Assembly (NCBI GenBank): GCA_030374765.1
Contig: JARGXX010000092.1
Span: 930,001 to 994,000 of the forward strand
DNA: 64,000 bases
Source: Agarophyton chilense
Lineage: Eukaryota > Rhodophyta > Florideophyceae > Gracilariales > Gracilariaceae
Direction: 5' to 3'
The notes beneath the pieces are model-generated. The model was given only the letters and a program-made list of their open reading frames with translations. It did no database searches and had not been told where the DNA came from. Shown one piece after another: positions 52,690-62,978 of the stretch (positions within the stretch are counted from its first letter, which is position 1; every line of letters starts with the position of its first letter). The translations under genes and the position numbers were made by a program.

Positions 52690-53422
52690 TTCAATAGATC
52701 TATTACGCATTTCGTCTTGTGGTGATCAGAAAGACGATTTGGCCAGCATTTGTGACGCGTATTTCGAAGATCTCTACTTTTATGCGAATCTGAAACTCGA
52801 AACGTCTGTAAAATGATTCTCAGTCGTTCATAATCATGTCTACAGTGTATTGAAAGCAGAACAGCATGAAAGAGTTCCCATTTCGTTTTTGAACAGCTCT
52901 AGGGAATGCTCTTTTCTGTGTAGTGATCTGATTACAGCTGCGTTGATGGACATGAAACCCCAGCCAGGCTTTTTTATATGTCCTTGTGATGCAGGCGTTT
53001 CTTTCACAGTGAATTCCAATCGAATGAAGACTGTGAAACTTGATAATGGAGAAGTAGAAAGAACGATTTTGCAACCACTTTTGAAGTCTTTCACAGCAAA
53101 GATAATTGAAACCAACTGCGAGACACACACTGTCATTGTCCCTTTAAATCTTTACAACCAGCACTAGAGTGTTTTAGTCTGCAAGCGGTTCATGGGCTCA
53201 ACGCGGAATGAAAAACCAATTGTGTACTTTGGAGATAGCCTTCGATGGAACTGTTTGAATCACGTGATGGGTCTATTTAAAACAGTGTTTGAATACAGAA
53301 GCTTGAACGGTAGACTTGATGCCGTCCAGTCTTCCAAGAACTTTAAGTTGGACGTGAAGAAATACTACGCTCAGCGTGATGGGTACAGCTGCGGAGCCTA
53401 TGTGATATCACGTGTGGCCTAA
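52690..53422 (+). pseudogene. Ulp1-type (C48) cysteine protease fragment, broken
   Basis: One frame is readable with a TGA near 52,814 and a TAG at 53,165-53,167. It has the C48 signature elements: a His (NLYNQH) followed at once by the TAG, then SVLVCKRF, then IVYFGDSL (Asp), and RDGYSCGAYV with the catalytic Cys. The conserved residue after the catalytic His is Trp, so TAG most likely came from TGG. Such Ulp1 domains are carried by some MULE-type DNA transposons, and no ubiquitin-like context is seen here, so I infer a transposon remnant. Confidence 0.6.
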
Positions 53423-53985
53423 TACGCTTCTAATCGCGGGTTTGCTCCCCGTAATTCATATTCTAAAGGGTGCAGGTCAGCGTTATCTGTGTTTTATAGA
53501 TAAATGGCCATTCGTAGTCGCGTTGTTCAAATTATACTAGCCGCCGATTTTTGCAAGACTACTGAAGTTTCGGAGACAATGGTCCGGAGCTATCGTTTGC
53601 ACCACCGTTACGATATATTTCGTAATCGTGAGGAAGGAAAGAGCCGCCTGAAGAAAAACTGAAGTGAAGAGCAAAGTCCTCCAGGGAGGTTTTTGGGGGC
53701 TTAAGTTTTTTCCGGAGCCTCCGGCGTGCAACCTCGTTATGAGTAGGAGTAATCCGTATTTACGGCGATGGCCGGAACGCCGGTGATGCACCGGCGAAAC
53801 CGGGTGCCATACACGTGGCCGCAGCGCCCGTGCGACACGTGGCCGCCAGATTGGCCCCTTTTGTTAGACGGACATTTAGCTATTTAGGATAGACTTTATT
53901 TATTCTATTCTACGGTGACTACAGTACTTAGGCCGCCGGCCTCGCGGCCGCCGGTCCAGTAAAGTCTCCCCAACAAGGGTGATCT

Positions 53986-54002
53986 TGGTCTTCCAGATCT
54001 TG
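53986..54002 (+). other. Candidate primer-binding site of element C
   Basis: TGGTCTTCCAGATC resembles the TGGTCTC sites of elements A and B. The LTR end would be at the CAACA near 53,975, leaving a gap of about 10 nt that is longer than in the other elements. Confidence 0.35.
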
Positions 54003-54652
54003 GCTCTGGGTCGAACCGCCTGCGCGGATATACAACTCCTTACGGAGGGATTTCCCGCGGTGCACGGCTTCCCAACCCCCTTGGACGTTCAAGCAGCCTT
54101 CGTGTGTTGGGTATCTATTCCCACTTTCGTGGTTCCGCCCGTGTATACAGTTTGCTACACCCGGTAGTGCCGGCTATTCCCGAGTCCCCTCTTGCGACTC
54201 GTGGTCAACCTCGCCCTCTTGCCTTTGTTCCCATTTTCCTTCCCTTTTCCTCCCCTTCATTGGGCAATTCCCGCTCTTGCGGCTCGCACTGACACCTCTC
54301 GTGCTCGCCACTCTCGTGGGTTTTACCTCCTCAGAGGATACGCAAGCACCGCTTCGGCGGATATTCTCGGCTTCTTTCAGCCTCCCTGCGCCCGTCGCGA
54401 CGGTTTGGCTCCGGCTTACACCCGGCATTGCGCGCCGATCCCTGGGAGGGCTCTACCGCGCCAGTTACCTCGTGAGAGGAAGATCCGGACGTCTTCGTAG
54501 GTTTTCCCCCTTGGGGGCATTGTCCTACAAATTGGTCTCCCGACTTATAAGTCAAGACCGCTTGTGTCCTCTCTGAGGTTTTTTTCCGTTTAAAGGGTTT
54601 TCTCCGGTCTCACCGGTTTGCTTTCTATTCTTCTGTCGAGACGGTGTGGCCA

Positions 54653-55945
54653 ATGCCGAGGAAACCGCCTAGCATGGAGCCTCCTGCAACACGCAGCCGT
54701 TCCCGCCAAAGCAGTGATGCCAGGGGCACTGATGTTCCACAGGCCCTGGCTCCAACACCCCATTTTCGGGAGATACCGGTCACCGGCACTGAAGACCCGC
54801 AGCCCGATTCCGGGTTAACGACCGTCGCAACGGTGGTTTCTCCGCCTCCGCGGTTGGTCGACCAAGCGCGGATTGTACGCTTGGAAGAGCAGCTCCGCTC
54901 CCTGCGGGCTGCTCGCAATACCCTCTCGAGGGAGTTCACCTCTTTACGAGGAAGCCTCGCTAACTCCGCGATACAAGCGGCGATACTCGCTCTGCGAGAC
55001 ACTCGACAACGCTCCGGCGAGCTCGAGACCGATTACTCGGTACACCTGAATAAGGCTTTCCTCCGTTGTGGTAATTTATACCCCGCTGGGGAACGCTGTA
55101 GGATGTTCATTGATGGCTTGGATCCAGCCATCAAGACTCTTGTCGCCCGTTACAGGGAACAAGAGCCGAAGGTGACCTACCTTGAACTCGTACAGTTTGC
55201 CCGCGCAGAGGGAGATGCACTACGTGCACGCAATCCGGGAACCCGGTCGAAGGCCGCTAAGGCATTGCTGCTTGAGTCGGACTCTTCTTCACCGTCATTT
55301 GCGACGGATGGCATCCCCAAACAGGGTTATGACAATATTAATGTCATCCATCACGATGGTTTATCTATTCCGACAACGGAATTACCGTCTACGAGGGATG
55401 GCTCGGTTGACTCAACCGCAAGGGACACGGAGAACGGGCAGGTCTTTTATCTTAATGACCGCCGCACTCCGGCCCCCCGTATGCCGTACTCGAACGGAAT
55501 GACACGAAGTCAGCGCCCTGGATGGGTTGGAAACCGGGAACCCGGAAGATCCACCGATGCTCGGAATTCCGTACAGCGAAACGCGGGAGTGACGTTGGTG
55601 TGCCACTTGTACTACGAGCGCGGGCACACCTCCCCGCAATGCCTTTTATCGCTACGCGATATGGCGCGAGTGGTGGATAATTACAAAGCTCTCTCCCCGC
55701 AGGAGAAGGGCTCCGTGCCACTCACGTCATATCTCCAAGCGAAGACGGACTTCCCCAACGCATTGGCTCACACTCCGAATTCTTGGTACAAACCGGCTCA
55801 GCCGGCACGCGCCGCACCAGCGCCAAACCACGCTGGTGGATCTCCACCCGCTCCTGCGGTAGCTACCGTGCAACGGAATCATGCACTCGTTGCCGAGGAA
55901 GTCGGGCCTTCGCCCGACCAGGACCCTGTACAGGGAAAAGAATAG
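54653..55945 (+). CDS. Element C Gag protein
   Basis: An uninterrupted frame from ATG 54,653 gives 430 residues. A Pro/Arg-rich N-terminus is followed by a coiled-coil-like EEQLRSLRAARNTLSREF segment. The capsid part has IQAAILALRD, RCGNLYPAGE, FIDGLDPAIKTLVARYRE and LELVQFARAEGDA. A degenerate zinc knuckle follows, CHLYYERGHTSPQC, in which the second Cys is replaced by Tyr (C-X2-Y-X4-H-X4-C). It resembles the gag of element A. The frame is intact, unlike A and B, so this copy may be younger or under constraint, but no pol follows. It is host-genome retrotransposon sequence. Confidence 0.82.
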   Translation: MPRKPPSMEPPATRSRSRQSSDARGTDVPQALAPTPHFREIPVTGTEDPQPDSGLTTVATVVSPPPRLVDQARIVRLEEQLRSLRAARNTLSREFTSLRGSLANSAIQAAILALRDTRQRSGELETDYSVHLNKAFLRCGNLYPAGERCRMFIDGLDPAIKTLVARYREQEPKVTYLELVQFARAEGDALRARNPGTRSKAAKALLLESDSSSPSFATDGIPKQGYDNINVIHHDGLSIPTTELPSTRDGSVDSTARDTENGQVFYLNDRRTPAPRMPYSNGMTRSQRPGWVGNREPGRSTDARNSVQRNAGVTLVCHLYYERGHTSPQCLLSLRDMARVVDNYKALSPQEKGSVPLTSYLQAKTDFPNALAHTPNSWYKPAQPARAAPAPNHAGGSPPAPAVATVQRNHALVAEEVGPSPDQDPVQGKE

Positions 55946-56170
55946 AGGGAGTCTCCCCTTCGGGAGAGGCGTCCTCAGAGTTGAGGCTGAGGACGCCCGA
56001 AGCGCCGATGCCTCGCTCCCCGGTGAAAATCCTGACAAGGAAGGACACCGCAGACGCGGACTCTAAACACCTCGGTGTTTTGCGTCGACCGTGGATACGG
56101 ATTAGAAATAACCGGATCCCGGATAGAGTCTTGGTTGGAAAGGGAAAGGCTGAAGGAAAGGTTGAGGGAT

Positions 56171-56850
56171 GAAAGGAAAGTTCGCCAGCTCTGGCTCGGA
56201 TTTACTTGGAGGCGCTCAATCTCTCACTTATATACAACTCAAAAACGTCAGCCAACTAGACGCCAACCCAGAGTAAACCCTAGACTACAAAGCAGGGACA
56301 CCCAATACTACCAATCATATTCAAGCACGACATTAACCCTAGCCAAAGTTCATTGCAGCACACAACAAGGCAATACAACAGTGCACAGCACATCATTACA
56401 CTGACGTGTGCACAAATTCAATATGCCAGCACACGCTTCTTGCAATCCGCCTCCATACACGTTCACCTTCCCGCACAGTACACCAAGTCTTCTGTAATAC
56501 ACATGACACGCTCTTCTCCAAGTACATTCGTTACACCTTGTGAGACGTGTACATAGTACATTAGCTAGACATCCTGAACAGCGTGCACAATAGTACAAGT
56601 AGACAACGTTCACATGTGTACTCCAAAAAATCCCAATAGTGCCATACCACTTGTACACACCACATTGCAGGTGCATATTTGCAGTAGCCAATCACAGCAC
56701 GAGTTCACGTTGAGGTCCGGCTGATACGCATATGCGCTTTTTCAGAGGTACCCTCCAAAACAGCCCATGCTCTCCTGCACATTTTGTTTTCAGTGACAGC
56801 ATAGGCACTTGCACCAACAATAAAACCTTTTCAAGTCAGATACTTTGAGT
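56171..56850. other. Intergenic, no gene seen
   Basis: About 680 bp beyond element C. Short frames only. The sequence is rich in CA and AC dinucleotides, with no telomere-like repeat despite a CCCTAGAC stretch near 56,276. Confidence 0.4.
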
Positions 56851-58900
56851 CTTAAACATGTCCTTCATACGATAAATAGCTCCAATAAAACTTTTGTACC
56901 ACCTTTATCTCGCCGAAAACATATTAAAATTATTAGATTGGACCACAGAGACACGACCCCAACTAATTTTGCGCCAAAACTAATAAGAACCTCAAAAACA
57001 AAGCAATTGACATATTAAACTCTGTTTGAAATAAATTCAAGCAATGTTTGAGCCATATTTCATTCGTTTCTAACACATAAAAGCGTAGAAGTAAACGTTA
57101 TCTGGGCTTTGAAACGTCATCGTGCAAAAATGATTGCCGCCAAATTGTATTTGAATGTAACATGTTCTAAAATATGACCCAAAGAAAAAATTAAAATTGA
57201 TTACGCAATACAACGATGAATTTGTTTTTTGAAAAGCACCAATGCGTTGTGTTCCTCAGAATAGGCTCATTTAAAAAGAGTATGAAAAAATATTTTTCTG
57301 GACAAAAAATGGTAGCGTAGACGAACAAGATTTCTAAACCTTTTATTAACACGATAACTGCAAAAAAATATGGGTTTTGTAATAACTTTCTTTCGTTAAA
57401 CACCTGAGAGTGTTTTAGTTGGCAAACCTAAAAAACACCGAATAAAATTGCGTTTTTTAAACTCTAATGACTTATTAACGTTATGATAAAGTGTTAGAAA
57501 GTAATGTGCTACTTTATTTCTACCTTTCATATGAATTACCGAAGTATCGCGCTTATACAAAAATCAAGTGTTTTCAAACAGTACATGAATGGTTTCATAT
57601 GACTGATATAAATCAATAATGACGAATTTTCATGAAAAACGAATTGGTTACACGTATGGAGTGCAATATATGATGGTTTATGAGAAAATTAGAAAATTCA
57701 GTACAGTTTTATTCAACATTTGTATCTAAAACTGCTGTGACAAAATTTTCTCTAGTTTTATTCATTTTTTATTGAATAAATGCGAAGACATTCTATAAGT
57801 GTCAGTTGGGGTAATACAGCAAAAATAAACTACTGCAAGCGCGCTAAACAGTATATGAATAATGAAAGAATCTGTTTTTGAAACAGTATTTTGCCTTGAT
57901 GTTTTCATGTCTTTTTTTTATTGAGTCTACTGTTGTCGAAAAGGCAATTAACGAATTTTTTGTGCAAAGGATATGTTTTTAAAACAGATTTTACTAGTTT
58001 CTATACGCCCGAGTTTTAGACCTCAAAAGAGGCCAGATTGGCCTTATGTAGGGCTAAAGTTTTCTTAAAAAGCAACTGAATCACATTCAAGATATAAGTT
58101 TTCATATTTAGAGCGAAAAGAAAGAAAACAAAAAAACCCATTTATCTCCATCGTTCACAAAAAGCCTCGTAAATCTAGTCAAAGAGATGTTAAATACTCT
58201 TCTATAACTTCTTTAAAACCATTTACTTTTAGTGTAGCTCTTAAGTAGTCGCAAAACAAACAAACAAAATTTTTGGCCTCATTCTATCAAAAAAAAGTCG
58301 AAAGAATACATCTTTTTCAATCATCTAGTAATGCATACTTCAAATTTTGAAGCTATAAAAGAAAGAGTAGTCAGCAATATTTTTCAGTTATGCAGAGCTT
58401 GTAACTTTCATTTATTGCTTACTTACGAATAAATAGAAAATCACTTACAAAACCATTTTTTCTCACATGCAGCCATCGGTCGTGTAGTCATTATAATAAT
58501 GTATTCTCTTCATGCATTCTTAGGCATCTTGCGTACCATTTTCTGTAAGATTCTTAATCCTACAAAATTGCAAAAAACTGTCAGAAACGCACCACTCTAG
58601 TGAAATTTTTGAGAGACGGTAATAATTCCCCGGGCAAGTTCACTAGTTTAAGTTCTGCGCAGCTTGGAGCGTGGCGATTTTGAACAGCAGCCGCAAAGTT
58701 CAACGAAAAACTGTTCACAAGCAGGTGCACCCACAAGCAATATGATTGTTACTAACCCTTTATCCTTTACGCCTCCAGAAATCACAAATTTCAGCTCTTT
58801 TGACCCGACGTGCTTATCGCTACAAAATAAGCTCTATTCCGTGTATAATATTGAATAAAAAGCTCTAACAATGTCCAAAAATTCTGATCCGCCCGCCAAG
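56851..58900. other. AT-rich block without genes
   Basis: About 2 kb of markedly AT-rich sequence with long A and T runs and no ORF over about 70 codons with a recognisable pattern. Composition differs sharply from both flanks. It could be an insertion from a low-GC source (organelle or virus) or a degenerate repeat, but I recognise no such gene. Confidence 0.6.
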
Positions 58901-59390
58901 TGTGTATAGGCGTTATGTATATGTAGAATAGTGAGCTACATCGATGAGTTTATTACGCCACGTGGTAGACCTGGATGGTTGCCGGCATGCACCGTGTACT
59001 ACAGTGGTTTAGTTAGCAACTAGCTTAGGTTTTCAGTAATTTAGTATTATTTATAAAAACGTAAGTAGATAGGGAGGCGCACCTCAAGGGCACCTTCCCG
59101 TGGCCACGTAACGAAGAGCTCTATCGTAAATTGGTTGACTATTGATATATATATCTTCACCAAGAATTACCACCCCTGTCACTTTTGTAGAGTCAAGCAC
59201 ATACTAGACTCCTTTTACCTGTTTTGGTTTTTACAGTCGACAATAAATGTAAATCTATTGTCCTTACAGAGTTCCGGACCCGTGTTTGCTCTGCATGATC
59301 TTCTACGGACGTAGTCTCAGTACGCCCGCGGTTCGTGTTGCACTCTTCCGTGACTGGTGCTTCCACACCTTACAGGTATTCTCAATCTCC
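58901..59390 (+). repeat. LTR-like fragment
   Basis: A GCCACGTGG box (58,967), a GTACTACAGTGGTTTAGTTAG stretch that resembles the element E LTR (near 2,615-2,630), a TATA-like TATTATTTATAAAAA (59,047) and a GACTCC segment appear in LTR order. Ends and target duplications were not identified. Probably another old gypsy solo LTR or fragment. Confidence 0.35.
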
Positions 59391-60069
59391 TCCTACTAGA
59401 TCGAGCCCATCGCGTGCTACCTAGAACCATCAGAGCTTTAACCCCTTCGTTCCTGTTTTGGCTTATACCACAGTATAAAATAGTAGCCATAAAAAAAATT
59501 GTGAAATTACTGGTTGTTATTGAAAATCCGACTGTTTGAGATATTTTAAAAAAATATTATGGAAATTTTTTCGTTTGCTAGCGCGCATCGATTCAATCTA
59601 TTCGTCAAAAATGCGTGTAGTATGAAGATTTATACACCGCATCAAAAAAAAGTCAGACATTCTCATGACACAAACTTCGGCAAAACAACAGAAACCACAA
59701 AGTGGCCTGGAAAATCTCTCACATCATTGGAGACACGTTGTACCCGTCAGCAATTATATAACAATAGCTTCTGAATCTGACACACTACGAAGACTTTTCA
59801 TCGCTAAATAATACAATACTGACTCACGTAATGCTGCTGAGTGTAACTTTTATCACGCCGTAGAGTCAAGCGTTATCGAAAAAGAAGACGAGTAATTTGT
59901 TGTGTATGCCCTTGGCTCTGCTGAGTAAAAGATATTGTACGAAACAGCGCGTTACTGCGGGGGATGAACAAATTCTAATGATCTATTCCTGGCGGAAGAG
60001 AAGCTGACCAAACTTTCTCATGGTCATTGCAAGGAGCTTGGTCTACTTTATTTCTATCTGAGTTGTTCG
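59391..60069. other. Intergenic, no gene seen
   Basis: About 680 bp, AT-rich in part, with no recognisable coding sequence. If the copia element once continued left of 60,736, no reverse transcriptase is visible here. Confidence 0.4.
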
Positions 60070-60691
60070 TTTAGTATTCTGCAATATCGGAATGCCGATG
60101 GAAGATTTTTTTGGGTAAGTATATTGATACTCATAAGTGAGTGCAACGCCTAGGATGAAGTTATGAGGCGGCACCCTGCAGATGGTCCGTAAGGGGGTAT
60201 GTTACACGTGGGATCTCGGTCTTCCACGGAGCATCCGATTCGACCGTTTCCAGGGAAATACTAGATTTACAACGGGGCATATAGACGGTGGCCACGTGGC
60301 ATTCAGGCCTACTTTTCGTAGGCGGACGCCCATTTAGAGCTAGTTATCCAGTACTGTAGGGAGTTTATTCGGCTATCCAAGTTTATATGTAGACATTATT
60401 ATGTGCGGCGCTCACCCCTGTGCACCGTACTTAAGGAGCAGAGGGAAGCGCAGACTCCAAAGTAAATGAGACAACAAACGGGTTCACAACGCATTTGTTT
60501 CTTGTTCAGGATTCCTTAACCGCAGATCCGGACAAGCTACAACAAGTAGCTGTCCGTTCCAAAGTACCAACCACCCTCATTGGCGAGTGGGGCCTCACAA
60601 CACCCATTCTAGCTCGCTGGTTTTGTGCTCTACCACATCTTCTCCTTAGCGGTAGGCACTCATTCGGCCTCTCCGTAGAGCGGATACTACA
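60070..60691 (+). repeat. Solo LTR related to element A, with perfect target duplication
   Basis: It aligns with the element A LTR through TAGTATTCT at the left end, CTCATAAGTGAGTG, CACGTGGC, GACTCCAA(A)GTAAA, AGGATTCCTTAACCG and GGATACTACA at the right end. The first bases read TTTAG rather than TGTAG. It is flanked by GTTCG at 60,065-60,069 and GTTCG at 60,692-60,696, a perfect 5-bp target duplication. No internal coding region is present, so it arose by LTR-LTR recombination. Confidence 0.88.
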
Positions 60692-60735
60692 GTTCGTTTC
60701 TCGACTGCATGCGAACGGAAACTAGCACTGAGTTT

Positions 60736-62978
60736 TTACGATGTGGCAAAAGAACAAAACCACTTCGAACGGACGACATGTTGCCCAATTTTGGTCTGGA
60801 GCTCGCAAAATCTGCCAAACACACGCACGTTCTTCAGTGACGACCTGTTCCCAGTAACCAAAAAGTAAGAAGTATCATCAACTGTGGAATGTTGCACACG
60901 GTTGCGTACGTATATGGCATGCTTCAACGCAAATGGCCACAAACAATCAGGTAAGTTGGCCTGGATTAGAAGTGACTGAGCAGCTTTTACCATGGTTCTG
61001 TGGATACGCTCCACAATAGAGTTGTGTTCTGGAGTATATGGAGCTCAGAACCAAGTGTGTGCCCATGCTCTCCGCCCAGTTTTTGCAGTAGTTCAACATA
61101 TTCTGCTGCACCATCGGAGTGAACCCCAAAAATTTCTGCTCCTCCATGGCTTTTCAATATGGCTGCCACACCGGTAAACACATCGATCAGCGCACTGCGG
61201 TGCATCATCAAACCGAGAAACACATAGCGTTAATTGTCATCCAAGAATGTACCTGCGTACCAGAATCTGTCCGGGAAGGAGGTCACCAAAGTTCAAAGAA
61301 TATCCGAATGCGCTATGTCTCCGACAGCGGCGGCATGTTGGAAGTGACCTAGATATGGTAGCTTGCGAGCATTGCCAAGACGACAGGCCCTACATAACTT
61401 TTCCATTACAGACAGCTGTGGGACACCATCGGCATACTTGTTTACCAACTCTAGGTCTCGCATGTTCATATGCACAATCCGTCGGTGCCAAAGCTCAGTG
61501 CCCGTGTGTCGAGCTATTAATGTCACCGCCGGAGAGGTATGTTACAAAGATTGCGGAAGAATGTACATGCCAGACTCCGCATCACGAGAGCCACAACCTA
61601 ACTCGAAACCATTGGACAAACGCATCAAACTCACAAAGAGACGAGAGAAGTACGAGTCAATACCTTTGTCGGCCAGGCATTCAGTGAACACCAAGTTTTA
61701 TCCCAATCGTGGTAGAAGCAATGCAGCTGTGAGGCGGAGATTAGCATTATGGAAGGGAAGGAGCACATCTCCGCATCGGTTGCCCAGTACCGTAATGTTA
61801 TAAGCGAGCATAACCGTCCTTCGGTCACAAGGGTGGAGAGAACCAGGTATGAACGCCATCTCCGAATGGAAGCAATGCACAGTCGCACCGCTTTTAGCAT
61901 AAGTGTTCAAATGTTTTGGGGGAACTATGGTAGTTTTTTTCACTGCTGCACCAGCAATTTCCAACCTTCCACACTTAGCAGATGACTTGACAGATCCACC
62001 ACCTGCACCCACTTTCTTCGAATGAGACGAAATTTTGTCCATTATGCTTGGCTGTAGGTGGTTTTCAGTGTTATTTGGATTCATGAAGCAGCGATTCTGA
62101 GTGTGTGCATCACAGTCACAAAAGGTGCAATGCTGACCATTGCTATTGCGGGAACGATCCGACGAAATGGACTTGAGAGTCAGAGTAAGTGCACGAGCGG
62201 TAGAATCAAGGTCAGATTGGTCATCCCACTCATCGCCACGATTTCCTGAGACTGACTTGTTGCGTTTGGTGGTGTCAAAATGTCGACCGCCTTTGTTCTT
62301 GCCCCTCTTCTTTCGACGAGAGCTTCGCTCTTGTGGTTCCGTTGTCACCTGCTTTGCATTATACTCATCGATGAGCGCAGTAGTAACATAGTCCTATGTG
62401 AGCTCAGCGATGTCCTTGGTGCGAAGAGCCGCAGCCGGGGTCTCCAAAGCGCAGTTGGGATCTACAGAAGCGAGCAACATCGGCGCCTTATGATATTTCG
62501 GTATAGCCGCATCTTTTCCCATACGCTCCAATTGAGAAAACAGAGCTGTGTACTGGTCCACATGACTAGCCATATTCTGACCATTTTAAGCCATGCGAAA
62601 CTGGTGTGTTTCAACGGCGATCCTAGAAACGGTACGATAAGACGCATACTGTGCATTTAACAAAGCCAGCATGCGCTGCGGATTGTCATCGACTTCCATA
62701 ACCACGCGTAGTGGAGCATCGACAAGAGCACAAATGATGATTCCACAAGCCTTTTGGCGCTTGGCTATGAGGCGATCGGTGTCATTACTAGTGTCCGATG
62801 TCGCTTTAGTAGTTGCTGAATATCCAAAATCGGATTCCACGACATTCCAAACACCTTTAACATGGCATGCAGCACGAAGGCAGTGGCGCCACAGGGCATT
62901 ATCATCTCCCTGCCTTCCATGAAAACGACGGATTTTCATCCCGGTATTACTTTCAGATTCCATGTCCGTGTCCGACAT
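60736..62978 (-). mobile_element. Ty1/copia retrotransposon remnant (gag to integrase)
   Basis: On the minus strand, right to left: gag from 62,978 (RFHGRQGDDNALWRHCLR and a UBN2-like helical region), a zinc knuckle CTFCDCDAHTQNRC near 62,130-62,170, a protease-like segment in which the active-site Asp is replaced (AKSGATVHCF), the gag-pre-integrase segment LWHRRIVHMNM (about 61,490), an integrase core (FGVHSDGAAEYVELLQ) and its C-terminal core ERIHRTMVKAAQSLL (about 60,995). Frames change at least five times. Integrase is present but no reverse transcriptase or RNase H, so the 3' half is deleted or was lost beyond the solo LTR. Confidence 0.85.

Larger units (their letters stand above)
53836..56170 (+). 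mobile_element. Element C: 5' part of a third Ty3/gypsy family
   Basis: An LTR-like part has two ACACGTGGCCGC boxes near 53,810-53,845 and an AT-rich TTTATTTATTC stretch. A TGGTCTTCC primer-binding-like site is at 53,986. A leader (54,000-54,650) and a gag ORF follow, and the element ends near 56,170 without protease or pol. The LTR start and end could not be fixed. The whole of it is dense in CCNN-N3-5-N'N'GG hairpins. Confidence 0.65.

Noticed and set aside
56270-56345. Telomere-like CCCTAGA and AACCCTAG words
   Set aside because: They are isolated words, not a tandem array, so no interstitial telomere is claimed.
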